DNA from: Bremerella sp. P1
GTDB taxonomy: Bacteria > Planctomycetota > Planctomycetia > Pirellulales > Pirellulaceae
Length of the DNA stretch: 64,000 nucleotides
Direction: 5' to 3'
Assembly (NCBI RefSeq): GCF_028748185.1
Contig: NZ_CP118164.1
Span: forward strand, 1,302,001 to 1,366,000
Shown here: positions 8,534 through 17,706 of the stretch, one piece after another
How the letters are laid out: the number at the start of each line of letters is the position of its first letter
How positions within the stretch are numbered: the first letter of the stretch is position 1
Translations under genes and position numbers: made by a program
The notes under the pieces: model-generated
Seen by the model: only the letters and a program-made list of their open reading frames with translations
Told to the model about the DNA's origin: nothing
The model's database searches: none

Positions 8534-9679
8534 ATGTTGCGTTATTGGACAGCGGGCGAATCCCACGGTAAAACCCTTCTTGCCATGATCGACGGCTTTC
8601 CGGCCGGACTGGCAATCGACGAAGAACCCATCAATCGCGAGCTTGCTCGTCGCCAGGGAGGGTATGGCCGTGGCGGACGACAGCGAATTGAGACCGACAA
8701 GGTCGAAGTGATGACCGGCATCTGGAAAGGTCTCACGCTCGGCAGCCCGATCGCTCTGCAAGTGATCAATCGCGACTACAAGCTGGAACGCCTGGAAGAC
8801 CTTCCGCGACCTCGTCCTGGGCATGGCGACCTGACCGGTGCGATTAAGTTCCTCGGTCCGATCCGAGCCATCCTTGAACGAGCCAGTGCTCGCGAGACGG
8901 CTGTTCGTGTTGCTGCTGGGGCCTTGGCCAAGCAGCTCCTGGCTGAGTTTGGCATTCAGGTTTACGGTTTCGTCGACGAGCTAGGTGGCGTGGCCATCGA
9001 TCGTCCTGAAAACGTGGACGATGTTGATGCCATGATTGCCAAACGTGACGAGAGCATCATCTACTCGCTTAATCCCGAACAAGATCCCCAGTTCAAAGAG
9101 CTGATCGACAAGACCGGCAAGGCAGGCGACACACTCGGCGGAATCGTCGAAGTCCGTGTCGTTGGTGCTCCGTTCGGGCTGGGCACCCATGCTCAATGGG
9201 AACGCAAGCTCGATGGCAAGCTGGCTCAAGCCGTTATGGCCGTCCAAGCGATCAAAGGGGTCGAGATCGGAATGGGCTTTGAGGCCGCTCGCTTGCCGGG
9301 CTCTCAGGTTCATGACCCGATTCATTACGACCCGATGGAACAAGAATCGACCAACCTCGGCTATACCCGCCCAACCAACAATGCTGGTGGGCTGGAAGCG
9401 GGGATGACCAACGGTCAGACGATTGTCGTGCGTGCCGCGAAGAAGCCGATCAGTACGCTTCGCAAGCCGCTGGAATCCGTCAACCTGGAAACCAAAGAAT
9501 CAGACACCGCTTCCTACGAGCGGAGCGACGTCTGTGCCGTTTCGGCGGCCAGTGTGATTGTGGAGAGTGTTGTGGCGTTTGAAATCGCCACGGCCCTGGT
9601 CGACAAATTCGGTGGCGATAGCCTAGAGGAAATGAAGGCTCGCTACCAACTGTTTATGGATATGGCTCGGAAGCGTTAA
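8534..9679 (+). CDS. aroC: Chorismate synthase
   Basis: Last step of the shikimate pathway: 5-enolpyruvylshikimate-3-phosphate to chorismate, using reduced FMN without net redox change. The protein begins MLRYWTAGESHGK, the family's signature start (GESHG binds substrate and FMN). It continues with RRQGGYGRGGRQ, then RPGHGDL, RASARETAVRVAAGA and near the end SYERSDVCAVSAAS. Length is 381 aa, as expected. The frame runs open a further 650 bases upstream, but that part is antisense to the transporter and has no aroC similarity, so ATG 8534 is the real start. It is divergent from the SBF-like gene and 36 nt or more upstream of the AsmA-like gene, which may share its transcript. Confidence 0.97.
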   Translation: MLRYWTAGESHGKTLLAMIDGFPAGLAIDEEPINRELARRQGGYGRGGRQRIETDKVEVMTGIWKGLTLGSPIALQVINRDYKLERLEDLPRPRPGHGDLTGAIKFLGPIRAILERASARETAVRVAAGALAKQLLAEFGIQVYGFVDELGGVAIDRPENVDDVDAMIAKRDESIIYSLNPEQDPQFKELIDKTGKAGDTLGGIVEVRVVGAPFGLGTHAQWERKLDGKLAQAVMAVQAIKGVEIGMGFEAARLPGSQVHDPIHYDPMEQESTNLGYTRPTNNAGGLEAGMTNGQTIVVRAAKKPISTLRKPLESVNLETKESDTASYERSDVCAVSAASVIVESVVAFEIATALVDKFGGDSLEEMKARYQLFMDMARKR

Positions 9680-9724
9680 TCCGCGGCCACCACTTACCAG
9701 GCACGCCAAGCAAGGATGTTCGGC

Positions 9725-10951
9725 ATGCATGAATCTACGAGACGCCTGCTCTGTCGGGTCGCATTCCTGCTGGGATGCGTCATACCGACGATCTGCACCC
9801 TCTCGTGGATTACGTACCGGCAGTCTTCCTGGTCGATCGCCGCGGTCGAAGACCAACTCTCGGAAACGATCGGTCTCAAGTGCCACATCTCAAGGTACTA
9901 CAACCCGAAGCCAACCAAGTGGGTCTTCGAAGACGTTCGCCTTGAACGAGCCGGCAGCGATGCAGTCGTCTTTCCTGCTCTGAAAGCAGAACTGATCGAC
10001 AATACCTGGCAGCTCTCAGCGGATGAAGTGGAAGTAGACTGGGCTTCGCGACATCGCCTGTGGGAAACCCTTCAGGAAGGCGTGCTTCTGAAGCGTACCG
10101 ATGGCAAATGCCTACAACTAAACGTCGCTCATGTTCGCTTTCGTGACGAAGTACTTCCTTCGCTCCAGAAACTGGAAGTGAAACATGACCCGCAGCAGCA
10201 GCCTGCTTTATCCAGTTCTTTGCTGGTCGGCGACTCACTCATTCCACCTCCACTGATGGCTAGTGTCGACACCTCGAACCCTGAGCATTGGCAGGTTCAA
10301 TTAGCGACCACCGAGCAGCCGATTCCCACACATCCATTGCGTGCTGCCCTGCCACAATTGGCCGGACTGGGTGTCGATGCCAACTTCATGGGGCAGATTA
10401 CGTTTGACCTGAATTACGCTTCGACCAATGTAGAAATGGCAGGCGTGTTTCGGCAAATCAATTTGCAGTCGGCTCTTGCGACAAACTACCAGCACGGCGC
10501 CGGCGGAGCGGAACTGCATGTCAAACAGCTTGTCGTACGCGACGATACCTTGCAGGAAGCATTTGGCGGAATCTTCTCCCGCAACGGGCAACTCTCGCGA
10601 AGCCTTCTGGATCGTGCTGCCCAACACCTGAACGTTCAAGTCATTCCACCCAGTCGCAATCAAGACCTGATCGCCTATCACGAGATGGCGATCGGCTTTC
10701 GCTTCGATCATGGGCGGATGACCCTAACTGGCCTGTGCGATAACATGCCAGCTGGAACCATGCTCGCCGGCCTGGAGCATCCTTTAGTCTACGAGAGCCC
10801 GGTGAGTATTCTACCGGCTACCAATCTGGCGAGCGTCTTCTACGACAATTACTCGTCGACCGTGCCGGCCTCGCAGCCTTCGGTAGATCTGGCACGATGG
10901 CTGACCGCTCCGATGATTGCGGAACGTCCAGGCAATCCGATACAGCGGTAG
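9725..10951 (+). CDS. Membrane-anchored AsmA-like protein
   Basis: Unrecognised at gene level. One N-terminal membrane anchor (LLCRVAFLLGCVIPTICTLSWITY) is followed by a long exoplasmic part with alternating beta-strand character. The stretch EDQLSETIGLKCHIS...KWVFEDVRLERAG resembles the opening of AsmA/TamB-type proteins (groove-shaped lipid-transfer proteins of the envelope). No catalytic motif is visible. An ATG also occurs at 9716, but the only ribosome site (AAGGA at 9712-9716) overlaps it and is spaced correctly, 8 nt, for ATG 9725. Length is 408 aa. It follows aroC by 45 nt and ends at a strong dyad before ccsA. The role in envelope biogenesis is a guess. Confidence 0.75.
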   Translation: MHESTRRLLCRVAFLLGCVIPTICTLSWITYRQSSWSIAAVEDQLSETIGLKCHISRYYNPKPTKWVFEDVRLERAGSDAVVFPALKAELIDNTWQLSADEVEVDWASRHRLWETLQEGVLLKRTDGKCLQLNVAHVRFRDEVLPSLQKLEVKHDPQQQPALSSSLLVGDSLIPPPLMASVDTSNPEHWQVQLATTEQPIPTHPLRAALPQLAGLGVDANFMGQITFDLNYASTNVEMAGVFRQINLQSALATNYQHGAGGAELHVKQLVVRDDTLQEAFGGIFSRNGQLSRSLLDRAAQHLNVQVIPPSRNQDLIAYHEMAIGFRFDHGRMTLTGLCDNMPAGTMLAGLEHPLVYESPVSILPATNLASVFYDNYSSTVPASQPSVDLARWLTAPMIAERPGNPIQR

Positions 10952-10954
10952 TAC

Positions 10955-10990
10955 TCAACGAGTGCGAGCGGAAACACCCGCACTCGTTGA
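10955..10990. terminator. 12-bp perfect dyad between convergent genes
   Basis: TCAACGAGTGCG (10955-10966) and CGCACTCGTTGA (10979-10990) pair perfectly around a 12-nt loop. It lies between the stops of the AsmA-like gene and ccsA, so it can serve both strands. Neither exit has a T-run, which weakens the intrinsic-terminator call. Confidence 0.6.
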
Positions 10991-11006
10991 ATGCATTGGA
11001 AAAGCT

Positions 11007-14000
11007 CTAGTTGTTGTCAACGAGCTTTGCTTCTTCCGGAGCATCGTTGTTGTCCGGAAGTTCCGCTTTGATTACGACTTCTTCCACCTCGTTCTCGTCA
11101 ACGACCGAAAGCTTCGAGAGTTGGAACCGCAGGGCAACAAAGCCTAATGCGATCCAGTTGGCGGCAACGAAGCCCATCACCATGATTTCGCTCCCCTTAC
11201 CACCACTTCCGTAGGAGTGCAGGCCGACGGCATCGCCACCTTTAAACAGCGGCAACAAGAAGTTCACTCCGTACCAACTGCCGACGATTGCTGAGAAGCC
11301 AATAATTGTTCCCACAACCAGGCCGAAGTTATTGAACCAACCGGCAAAGCGAGCGTGCAGGATGGCCACATAAATCAAGAGCGTCACCAACGCCCAGACC
11401 TCTTTCGGATCCCACCCCCAGAAACGGCCCCAAGAAACGTCGGCCCAAATACCACCCAGGATCGTCCCAGTTGCCAGTAGCAACACGGCGACCTGGATAG
11501 CGCGATAGCAATGCTGACCGAGCGTAAAGCACTCTTCTGGCGGACGATAGCTCATCTGTGGGCTGTGTCCCTGAGCCGGAGCGAGCCCAGCGTTCAGCGG
11601 ACTGGCGACCACAGGGGCACGGTAACGCCCGAACATGTAGTAACCCAGCGCCAGCCAACCCAAGCCCCAAGCCAGGATACCTGCTCCGTAACTAGCGACA
11701 ATCGTAAGCACGTGAATCGTGAGCCAGACGTTGGAACGCAGAACTGGCTGCAGCGGCGAGAACTCGGTATTCAGCACGCGTGACGAACCGGTATCCACAA
11801 TCGGAGCGATCGAAGCCACGCACAACAGAAACGTTCCACAGGCAGATGCCGCCAAGCCGTAGTAGTTACGGTGGTACGTCTTCTGAAACTTATCCTTCAG
11901 CTGGGCGTCAATCGACCAGTCGTAAACGCAGAAGATCGGCAGTGCGATGGTGGCAATCAAGAGCCGAGGGATGTACCAGACGCTCAGTCCCAGCACCAAC
12001 AATTTGACGAACAAAAAGATCGAAGCGTAGATAACGCCGTGAGCTGCCATCTGCTCGCCGAAGTCGGTCAGATTGATGATCGGGCGGTTACCGTCATACA
12101 CGGGACGCATCGTCATGAACTGAATCATGGCGAGCATCAGCGGAACACGAATTAAAACCGAAACCCAATTCATCACATTCCACACACCGGCCGAGAACAT
12201 TTCGCGTTGGCTCGGCTCCAGTTCAGACTGTTCCCAGGTGAAAGGAGCAGCCGTCGCACGCCACGCAGCCAATCGACCTCGATCGATCAGAGGAAGCACC
12301 AGGAACATCAGCCCCAGGCTACACACGACCCATGGAACGAATATCACCGTTTCGTACATGTTGGTCACAGGGGCCCAGCCGGTCACGACCACTCGCATGT
12401 AGAAGCCGTAGGTCGACCAGATCAAACCAAACACTAAGAACACCATGCCCATCCAAAACATCGGTTTCCGCATGACGGCAAAAGCCAACCCGAATCCCAT
12501 AGTGGCGATGAACGTGAAGATCCAAGCGTACATGAATGGGTCCATCGTGTTGTAACGGACCTCGGTTGCAATGCGATAGCTGTTCGCGGCTGGGTAAGCG
12601 GTGTACGCCAGGATACCTGAATCCTTTTCGTTGTTACCGATCGTGTCTTCGATCACCGCGATACGTTGCTGAGTATCCTGTTCCCCCAAACGCTGAAGGC
12701 TTTCGGCCAGCTTCTCCATCGCAGGGCGAGCATCGCCGCCGCTCAGGTAAGCATCCTTAGCAGCCTTCCAATTGGAACGCACGGCGTTGATCAAGCCCAT
12801 GTCGTAGTTGGCAAGCACAGCGTCCGAACCATAGAGAACGGTCGTCAAACCAAGCCAAGGCTGTGAAAGGTCACTTGGATCACGCGACTTGCTAAGGGCG
12901 TAAGGATTGAGGGAAGGAACAATCTGCAAGTGATTGCCGCTGCGATCCATCGAAGTCGATGCTGTTAAAGCGCCCGCATTGGCGTTCTCGTACAACGCCA
13001 GGTGGATCTCCATCGCGGTGTGTTCGAGCTGACGAACACGAACCAGCATCGACTGAAACATCGGCTTGATGTTGTTGTACTCTTCGTCGGTAAGCGTGGT
13101 GCTGTCGTTGACGTTATCCCGTTGCTCTTCCAGGATGTCACCCATCGCTTTGGCGGCAGCCTGAAACTCTTGAACTAGCGGTTCAGTCTCTGCCGGGGTC
13201 GGGGCAAACTCTGGTTTGAGTGGTTCATCGGCTGGCGAATTGAGCACCGACATCGGATCCATATAGGCCGCTGACGACAATTCGTGTAGATCTCGATACG
13301 AATCGATCAGGCGTTTCGAGGCAACGCTCAGGGGATGCTCTCCGCCAAACTGCTGTAGCGTCTGCAACTGGCTGTTCAACGTGCGTTCTTCGCCCGAGTT
13401 CGGATCACCAAAGAGGATTTTCCCGGCAGCATAAACCTGACCGATAAATCGATCACGCTCACCCGGCGAAGGAAGCGGATTGGTAGAAACGACATCCTTG
13501 CGTGGATCGAGTGAAACTTCCCGGAAGACGGCGTACCGGAACAACAGTTCCCGCCAGATGTGTGCGTCCATCGCGGTCTCTTCCAAATCACCACTGGCAG
13601 CCTGTTCCTGGCGGCGTTTTTCCATCCCCTTCAGGTACTCGCGCAGCTTCTCGGACGTCGCAATGTCGTGTGGCGAGACGAAGTTCAGCTTCATGCTGTT
13701 GTGGCCGTTGATCGGTAGCCCGAGCTCTTTGCGTACGTCTTCGCGGCCAAGGTAGATAAACGGAACGCGTTCCCACTTTTCAGGACGAACGGTCCATTCG
13801 TAGACCAGCTCGCTTGGAGTGAATTTACGTAGTTCGCCACCCGGGAAGATCTCGAGGGCATCCTTAAACTCCGGCTTCTGAAGTTCCTCTTCGGTGTAAT
13901 AGTCGACCAGATTGAACTTAGGCTTCGACTTGTTGAAGTCGGTAATCTTCTGTACCACCTGCCGAGCGTAGCCATCGATTGGCTTAACGCGACCGTGATG

Positions 14001-14150
14001 ATAGACCGGGATCTCGCGCCAGATATCGTCGGGAAAAGCCTCGTCGGCACGGCCGCTACCCGAAGCGATGAGCACACCGCACATTACCAGTGCAAGGGTC
14101 CAAGTCGTGCGAATCATTCCGCTGTTCATTTTGTACCTAGTCATTATCAC
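11007..14150 (-). CDS. ccsA: CcsA-type cytochrome c haem lyase, long form
   Basis: System II cytochrome c maturation subunit that handles haem at the outer face of the membrane and attaches it to CxxCH of apocytochromes, with ResB. The haem-handling 'WWD' motif is clear: WGRFWGWDPKEVW (907-919), with His residues in flanking helices (for example LHSYG after it). A signal peptide or first helix (MIRTTWTLALVMCGVLIASGSGRA) precedes a roughly 500-residue extracytoplasmic segment. That segment begins IPVYHHGRVKPIDGYA, a wording also known from the long CcsA proteins of Bacteroidetes. About ten membrane helices follow. The start GTG 14150 overlaps the resB stop as GTGA; ATG 14144, 14129 or 14117 are alternatives. 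At 1047 aa it is about three times a minimal CcsA. Confidence 0.92.
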   Translation of the reverse strand: MIMTRYKMNSGMIRTTWTLALVMCGVLIASGSGRADEAFPDDIWREIPVYHHGRVKPIDGYARQVVQKITDFNKSKPKFNLVDYYTEEELQKPEFKDALEIFPGGELRKFTPSELVYEWTVRPEKWERVPFIYLGREDVRKELGLPINGHNSMKLNFVSPHDIATSEKLREYLKGMEKRRQEQAASGDLEETAMDAHIWRELLFRYAVFREVSLDPRKDVVSTNPLPSPGERDRFIGQVYAAGKILFGDPNSGEERTLNSQLQTLQQFGGEHPLSVASKRLIDSYRDLHELSSAAYMDPMSVLNSPADEPLKPEFAPTPAETEPLVQEFQAAAKAMGDILEEQRDNVNDSTTLTDEEYNNIKPMFQSMLVRVRQLEHTAMEIHLALYENANAGALTASTSMDRSGNHLQIVPSLNPYALSKSRDPSDLSQPWLGLTTVLYGSDAVLANYDMGLINAVRSNWKAAKDAYLSGGDARPAMEKLAESLQRLGEQDTQQRIAVIEDTIGNNEKDSGILAYTAYPAANSYRIATEVRYNTMDPFMYAWIFTFIATMGFGLAFAVMRKPMFWMGMVFLVFGLIWSTYGFYMRVVVTGWAPVTNMYETVIFVPWVVCSLGLMFLVLPLIDRGRLAAWRATAAPFTWEQSELEPSQREMFSAGVWNVMNWVSVLIRVPLMLAMIQFMTMRPVYDGNRPIINLTDFGEQMAAHGVIYASIFLFVKLLVLGLSVWYIPRLLIATIALPIFCVYDWSIDAQLKDKFQKTYHRNYYGLAASACGTFLLCVASIAPIVDTGSSRVLNTEFSPLQPVLRSNVWLTIHVLTIVASYGAGILAWGLGWLALGYYMFGRYRAPVVASPLNAGLAPAQGHSPQMSYRPPEECFTLGQHCYRAIQVAVLLLATGTILGGIWADVSWGRFWGWDPKEVWALVTLLIYVAILHARFAGWFNNFGLVVGTIIGFSAIVGSWYGVNFLLPLFKGGDAVGLHSYGSGGKGSEIMVMGFVAANWIALGFVALRFQLSKLSVVDENEVEEVVIKAELPDNNDAPEEAKLVDNN

Positions 14151-17100
14151 GAAACCACTTCTGTCTGAATCTTCGCCGGGTGAGCCTTGGCTCGGGCCTG
14201 CGGGTCAGACGATCGTTTAGTTTTGAAGAAATAGGCCCGCATGTAGAACATGCAAGCGATGCCCCCGATCACGAACAAGCAACCCCAATAACGAAGGGCC
14301 GTTCCTGGATCGTAGTTGACCGAGAACACCGATTTGTAGACTTCCGAATCGTTGCTACGCTCGGGAACGAACTCGCGATACTGCGGTGTCCCGGCGAGGT
14401 ATGGCCCTTCGAATGATTCCTGGAAGATACGCAGGTCGCGACCACCAGCTGGTTCGGTAAAATCATCCGGAGCGTTCATCGTAATCCAGACATCTCGCTT
14501 CAAGAGAGCCGTCTGGCTAAAGAGCAAGTCGCCTGAGGCTGGATCAATCGCTAATCCGTCCGGCTTGGCCATCAAGTCGGCATGGAGCATCTTGGGTTCT
14601 TTGTCTTTGCCTTGCAGATCGATCACGCGGATCACCGTGTTGATCTCCTGCGGCTTGCTCCGGTCGAGAGAAGGATCGCCCAGGTGCTTTCGGGCATTCG
14701 GATCGAGACCATTGGGCGTATCATCGCTCCAATACAACAGTCCCTTGTCACTCACGACCAGACTGTTGGGGTGCCCGTCCTTCGAGTAGGTGTAAACATA
14801 CGAAACACGTGGCTCGTCGAGTGACGATTGGCCGATCGCATTATTCAGCACATCGGTGAAGAACAACTTATTCTTGCCTGGATAAAGTGCCACATCGGTT
14901 ACCAGTCCCGCACCGGTAAGCCAGCTGGCTTCCATCTCGCTTCCATCGGTCTTCACACGACCGACCGACTTGCCGGCCGGGTTGCCGAAATAAACCCAGC
15001 CATTGGCGGAATCCACAGCCAGACCGCGTGGGGCTCGATCGAACATGGCAACAGCTTTCGGACTTCCACCGACCAGGTCGGCTTGCATCAAGACATCGAC
15101 GTCCGAACGTGCCAATCGGCTCGACTGCTTGGCCAGCCACCACAGCTTGTTGCCTGAGGTATCGATCACCAGGTTTCGCGGACTCTTACCGGCCCGTGTA
15201 ACGATTTCGGAGGCAGGCTCATCAGGCTTGCTCAGATCTTTCACCAGGATCTTTTGACCGTCATCGGTATCATCGATCCAGTAGAGCATCGTGCCAGCCA
15301 TACCCAGCGAACTGGGATTACGGGCCTCGGCAATTTCGAGGTGGCTGATTTCGTCGCTACCGACCAACGAAGCCATGATATATCGGTCTTGCTGCCGATC
15401 GATATATTGCACGTCGCTTGAGTAGTGCGACGGCTGCGAGGTGCCTGGGTCGAGGCGGCGTTCGAATTGGTCGAGGTGAATGCGGAAACCAATCGGATAC
15501 GACTTAATGGGCATCGAAAGCTTTACTTCACGATCACCCACCTTTAGCGTGTGCAGCGTCGAACCGTCATCGAGACCGACATCTGGTTCGTTCATGTGGG
15601 CTCGCAGCCAGAAATCTTCTGACTTATCGTCGAGCGTCAGACGGACTTTTACCGCCGGCGTATTGCCCATAGGACCGGACACACCGAAGGCAACTGGAAT
15701 AGGTTGAGCCTTAGGCTCGCTGGCAGCGACTAAGCTCTTCACATACATGCGAAGGGTCGCAAATGGCATCTTGAACGCTTCAACCGCATCGACTTCGGTT
15801 GCGTTATCCTTCAGTTCACCAGACGCAACAACCGTCTTGCGATTCCAATAGCGATAGAAAACCCGTTTTGATTCGGGTGCGTCCGGATCTTTCGCTCCTT
15901 CGGCAACCCCTTGTATGAGGTCGATACGAGAACCGCCTTCTCCACCACGCATCAGCTCAGCCGTTGACTTCTCGCCGAAGTCGTACCAGAAGTGACCATA
16001 GACATCGGACGCGAAGCCTTGCATGTTCATCTGCGGCATATTCGCCAGCAGCGTGAGTTGGTCAACTTTCTCATCCCCATCCAGAACATCGATCACCACA
16101 GTCGGGTTACGCGGCTCGGCTCCTTCTTCTTCCGGAACTTCAACCCAGGAGAACTCCTGGCCGTTAACCTGATCGAGCTGCGCGGTCGGGTAATAGGCTT
16201 TCACCTGGTACTTGAGCTCCGAACCTTCAATCGGCTGAGGCTCTTGTTCCAGCTGATCTTTCACATCAATAACGGTTGTCTTGCCATCGACGTAAAGAAT
16301 GGCCTGACCGTTCTCACCGATCGTTCCTTCTTCCGGCACGCATTTGAGAAATGCCTCGGTGGCGGCACGGCTGCCGGCCATATGGAACGTCATGTTACCA
16401 CCACCACTGCGTTGGCTATCGCCAATGCCGAACTTATACTTCGGCTGCTGCGAAGCCTTGAAAACCGACAGACGAATCGGCACCCACTGCTCGCCAACGG
16501 CTTTCATAGTGCCATCTGCAGCTCGCTCGGTCGTCTTGGGCATACTCATCATCAACTGAACCGTAGGCGTATTGTCCCACCAATTGCAGTCGGCATAGTA
16601 ATCGAGCACTTCCAACTTCACGCCGTCGTGGTTGTACATCACATTGCCAGCGCGATTTCGCATCGAGATGTAGAATACGGGCGTGAACCACCTGGCTAGA
16701 TCAGGCTCGGCCACCTTCCACTTCGAGAAGCCTTCCCCGTATGCCGACCAATTGAACATGCCTGGCTGAAAGTCGATCATGTGCCGCTGTATTTCGCCGG
16801 CCTCGGCAAGCGCCATGGGAATGGCCTTCGCGTCATTGTCGACGCGCAGATCAAAGTAGTACGAATTATCGAACGCAAGCTCGGATGAGTCGTGCTCCCA
16901 AACATGAACCTGGGCATCGATCCCCTTCGAGCGGCTGATTGCGCCACTCAACAGCAGCATCAACAAGCCGATATGCGTGATGACAAAGCCGGTCTGATAA
17001 CGTTTCCAGGGGTAACGAATGGCGGCAGCACAGAAAATATTGACGGCCAACAAGCCATAGATCAAACCGAACCACCACGATTGATAGACGTAGAACTGCA

Positions 17101-17269
17101 CCACGTCGGTGTTGAAGGTGGCTTCGACGAATGTCGCGAAGATCAACGAAATCGCCATCAAACTGATTAGCACAACGGCCAAGCTCAGTGAGGCGGCGAA
17201 TTCGTAGATATGCAGCAGTAGCCGTACCGGTAGGGGCTGGTCGGGGGAGACAAGTTTCGGTCTTGCCAC
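14147..17269 (-). CDS. resB: ResB-like cytochrome c maturation protein with YWTD-type propeller
   Basis: Partner of CcsA in System II: thought to pass haem and keep apocytochrome reduced. The N-terminus has three membrane helices in the ResB pattern (LSLAVVLISLMAISLIFATFVE; WWFGLIYGLLAVNIFCAA; TGFVITHIGLLMLLLSG), then a very long exoplasmic part, and one last helix near 991-1010. Between the ResB core and that helix there are six evenly spaced blade motifs: LYWID 662, LWWLA 709, VYFGN 759, LFFTD 802, LYWSD 845, LLFSQ 915. This is the pattern of a six-bladed YWTD/NHL propeller. Usual ResB proteins are 450-600 aa; this one is 1040. It is the first gene of the operon, coupled to ccsA by a 4-nt overlap. 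Confidence 0.88.
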   Translation of the reverse strand: MARPKLVSPDQPLPVRLLLHIYEFAASLSLAVVLISLMAISLIFATFVEATFNTDVVQFYVYQSWWFGLIYGLLAVNIFCAAAIRYPWKRYQTGFVITHIGLLMLLLSGAISRSKGIDAQVHVWEHDSSELAFDNSYYFDLRVDNDAKAIPMALAEAGEIQRHMIDFQPGMFNWSAYGEGFSKWKVAEPDLARWFTPVFYISMRNRAGNVMYNHDGVKLEVLDYYADCNWWDNTPTVQLMMSMPKTTERAADGTMKAVGEQWVPIRLSVFKASQQPKYKFGIGDSQRSGGGNMTFHMAGSRAATEAFLKCVPEEGTIGENGQAILYVDGKTTVIDVKDQLEQEPQPIEGSELKYQVKAYYPTAQLDQVNGQEFSWVEVPEEEGAEPRNPTVVIDVLDGDEKVDQLTLLANMPQMNMQGFASDVYGHFWYDFGEKSTAELMRGGEGGSRIDLIQGVAEGAKDPDAPESKRVFYRYWNRKTVVASGELKDNATEVDAVEAFKMPFATLRMYVKSLVAASEPKAQPIPVAFGVSGPMGNTPAVKVRLTLDDKSEDFWLRAHMNEPDVGLDDGSTLHTLKVGDREVKLSMPIKSYPIGFRIHLDQFERRLDPGTSQPSHYSSDVQYIDRQQDRYIMASLVGSDEISHLEIAEARNPSSLGMAGTMLYWIDDTDDGQKILVKDLSKPDEPASEIVTRAGKSPRNLVIDTSGNKLWWLAKQSSRLARSDVDVLMQADLVGGSPKAVAMFDRAPRGLAVDSANGWVYFGNPAGKSVGRVKTDGSEMEASWLTGAGLVTDVALYPGKNKLFFTDVLNNAIGQSSLDEPRVSYVYTYSKDGHPNSLVVSDKGLLYWSDDTPNGLDPNARKHLGDPSLDRSKPQEINTVIRVIDLQGKDKEPKMLHADLMAKPDGLAIDPASGDLLFSQTALLKRDVWITMNAPDDFTEPAGGRDLRIFQESFEGPYLAGTPQYREFVPERSNDSEVYKSVFSVNYDPGTALRYWGCLFVIGGIACMFYMRAYFFKTKRSSDPQARAKAHPAKIQTEVVS

Positions 17270-17512
17270 GAGTTATTCCATAAAGTCAGGAAGCTCGGAT
17301 TGCGGGGTGAGCAAGGCGGGGTGGAATTAAAACCGAATAGGAAGGATTTCGGTCCTGAGCCACGCCTTAGACACCACGATCGCGGCTTCGTAGTTCTTGC
17401 GGATTTGGGGAATTGGAAAGCGGGGCCCAACTCCTGTCGCCAATTGGCTTAATGGTCTAATACAGCAACGACTTACGACTAGGCAGCCGCCTACTGTAAC
17501 AACACTATCCTT

Positions 17513-17518
17513 ATTATA
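17513..17518 (-). promoter_or_regulatory. Candidate -10 box for the resB-ccsA operon
   Basis: Exact TATAAT on the minus strand, about 245 nt before the resB start. The -35 position (GTATCC) is a poor match. Confidence 0.3.
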
Positions 17519-17593
17519 GCGCCGAAGCCCCGAACGGATACATGGTCTTTGGGAACCCGCAGCCAGAAGTCGCGATAATTGGTGACGATTTTA

Positions 17594-17619
17594 GGGAGTA
17601 GCCGCTCAAGCGGCTTCCC
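17594..17619. repeat. REP-like dyad GGGA-gt-AGCCGCT-ca-AGCGGCT-TCCC
   Basis: Seven perfect base pairs around a CA centre, extended by four more after a 2-nt bulge. The preceding TTTTAGGGAGTA is also present at 3881-3892, and GTAGCCG...TTCC recurs at 3467-3479. No T-run. Confidence 0.5.
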
Positions 17620-17637
17620 GGCAGCGGTCCCCATCAC

Positions 17638-17680
17638 AAAAAAAGAACCGCGTCTCTCTGGGGGAGGAAACGCGGCTCTT
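17638..17680 (-). terminator. Rho-independent terminator of the HTH gene
   Basis: Minus-strand hairpin with a 10-of-11-bp stem (AAGAGCCGCGT / ACGCGGTTCTT, one mismatch) followed by seven T residues, 27 nt after the stop of the HTH protein gene. Confidence 0.9.
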
Positions 17681-17706
17681 TCGTTATCAAGCTTAGTAAT
17701 GAATCA

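Larger units (their letters stand above)
17270..17706. other. Intergenic region upstream of resB
   Basis: About 440 bases between resB and the HTH gene, both on the minus strand. It contains the terminator of the HTH gene (17638-17680), a REP-like dyad (17594-17619) and a TATAAT facing resB (17513-17518). The remaining 240 bases form a long 5' leader for resB in which no recognised riboswitch fold was seen. Confidence 0.5.
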
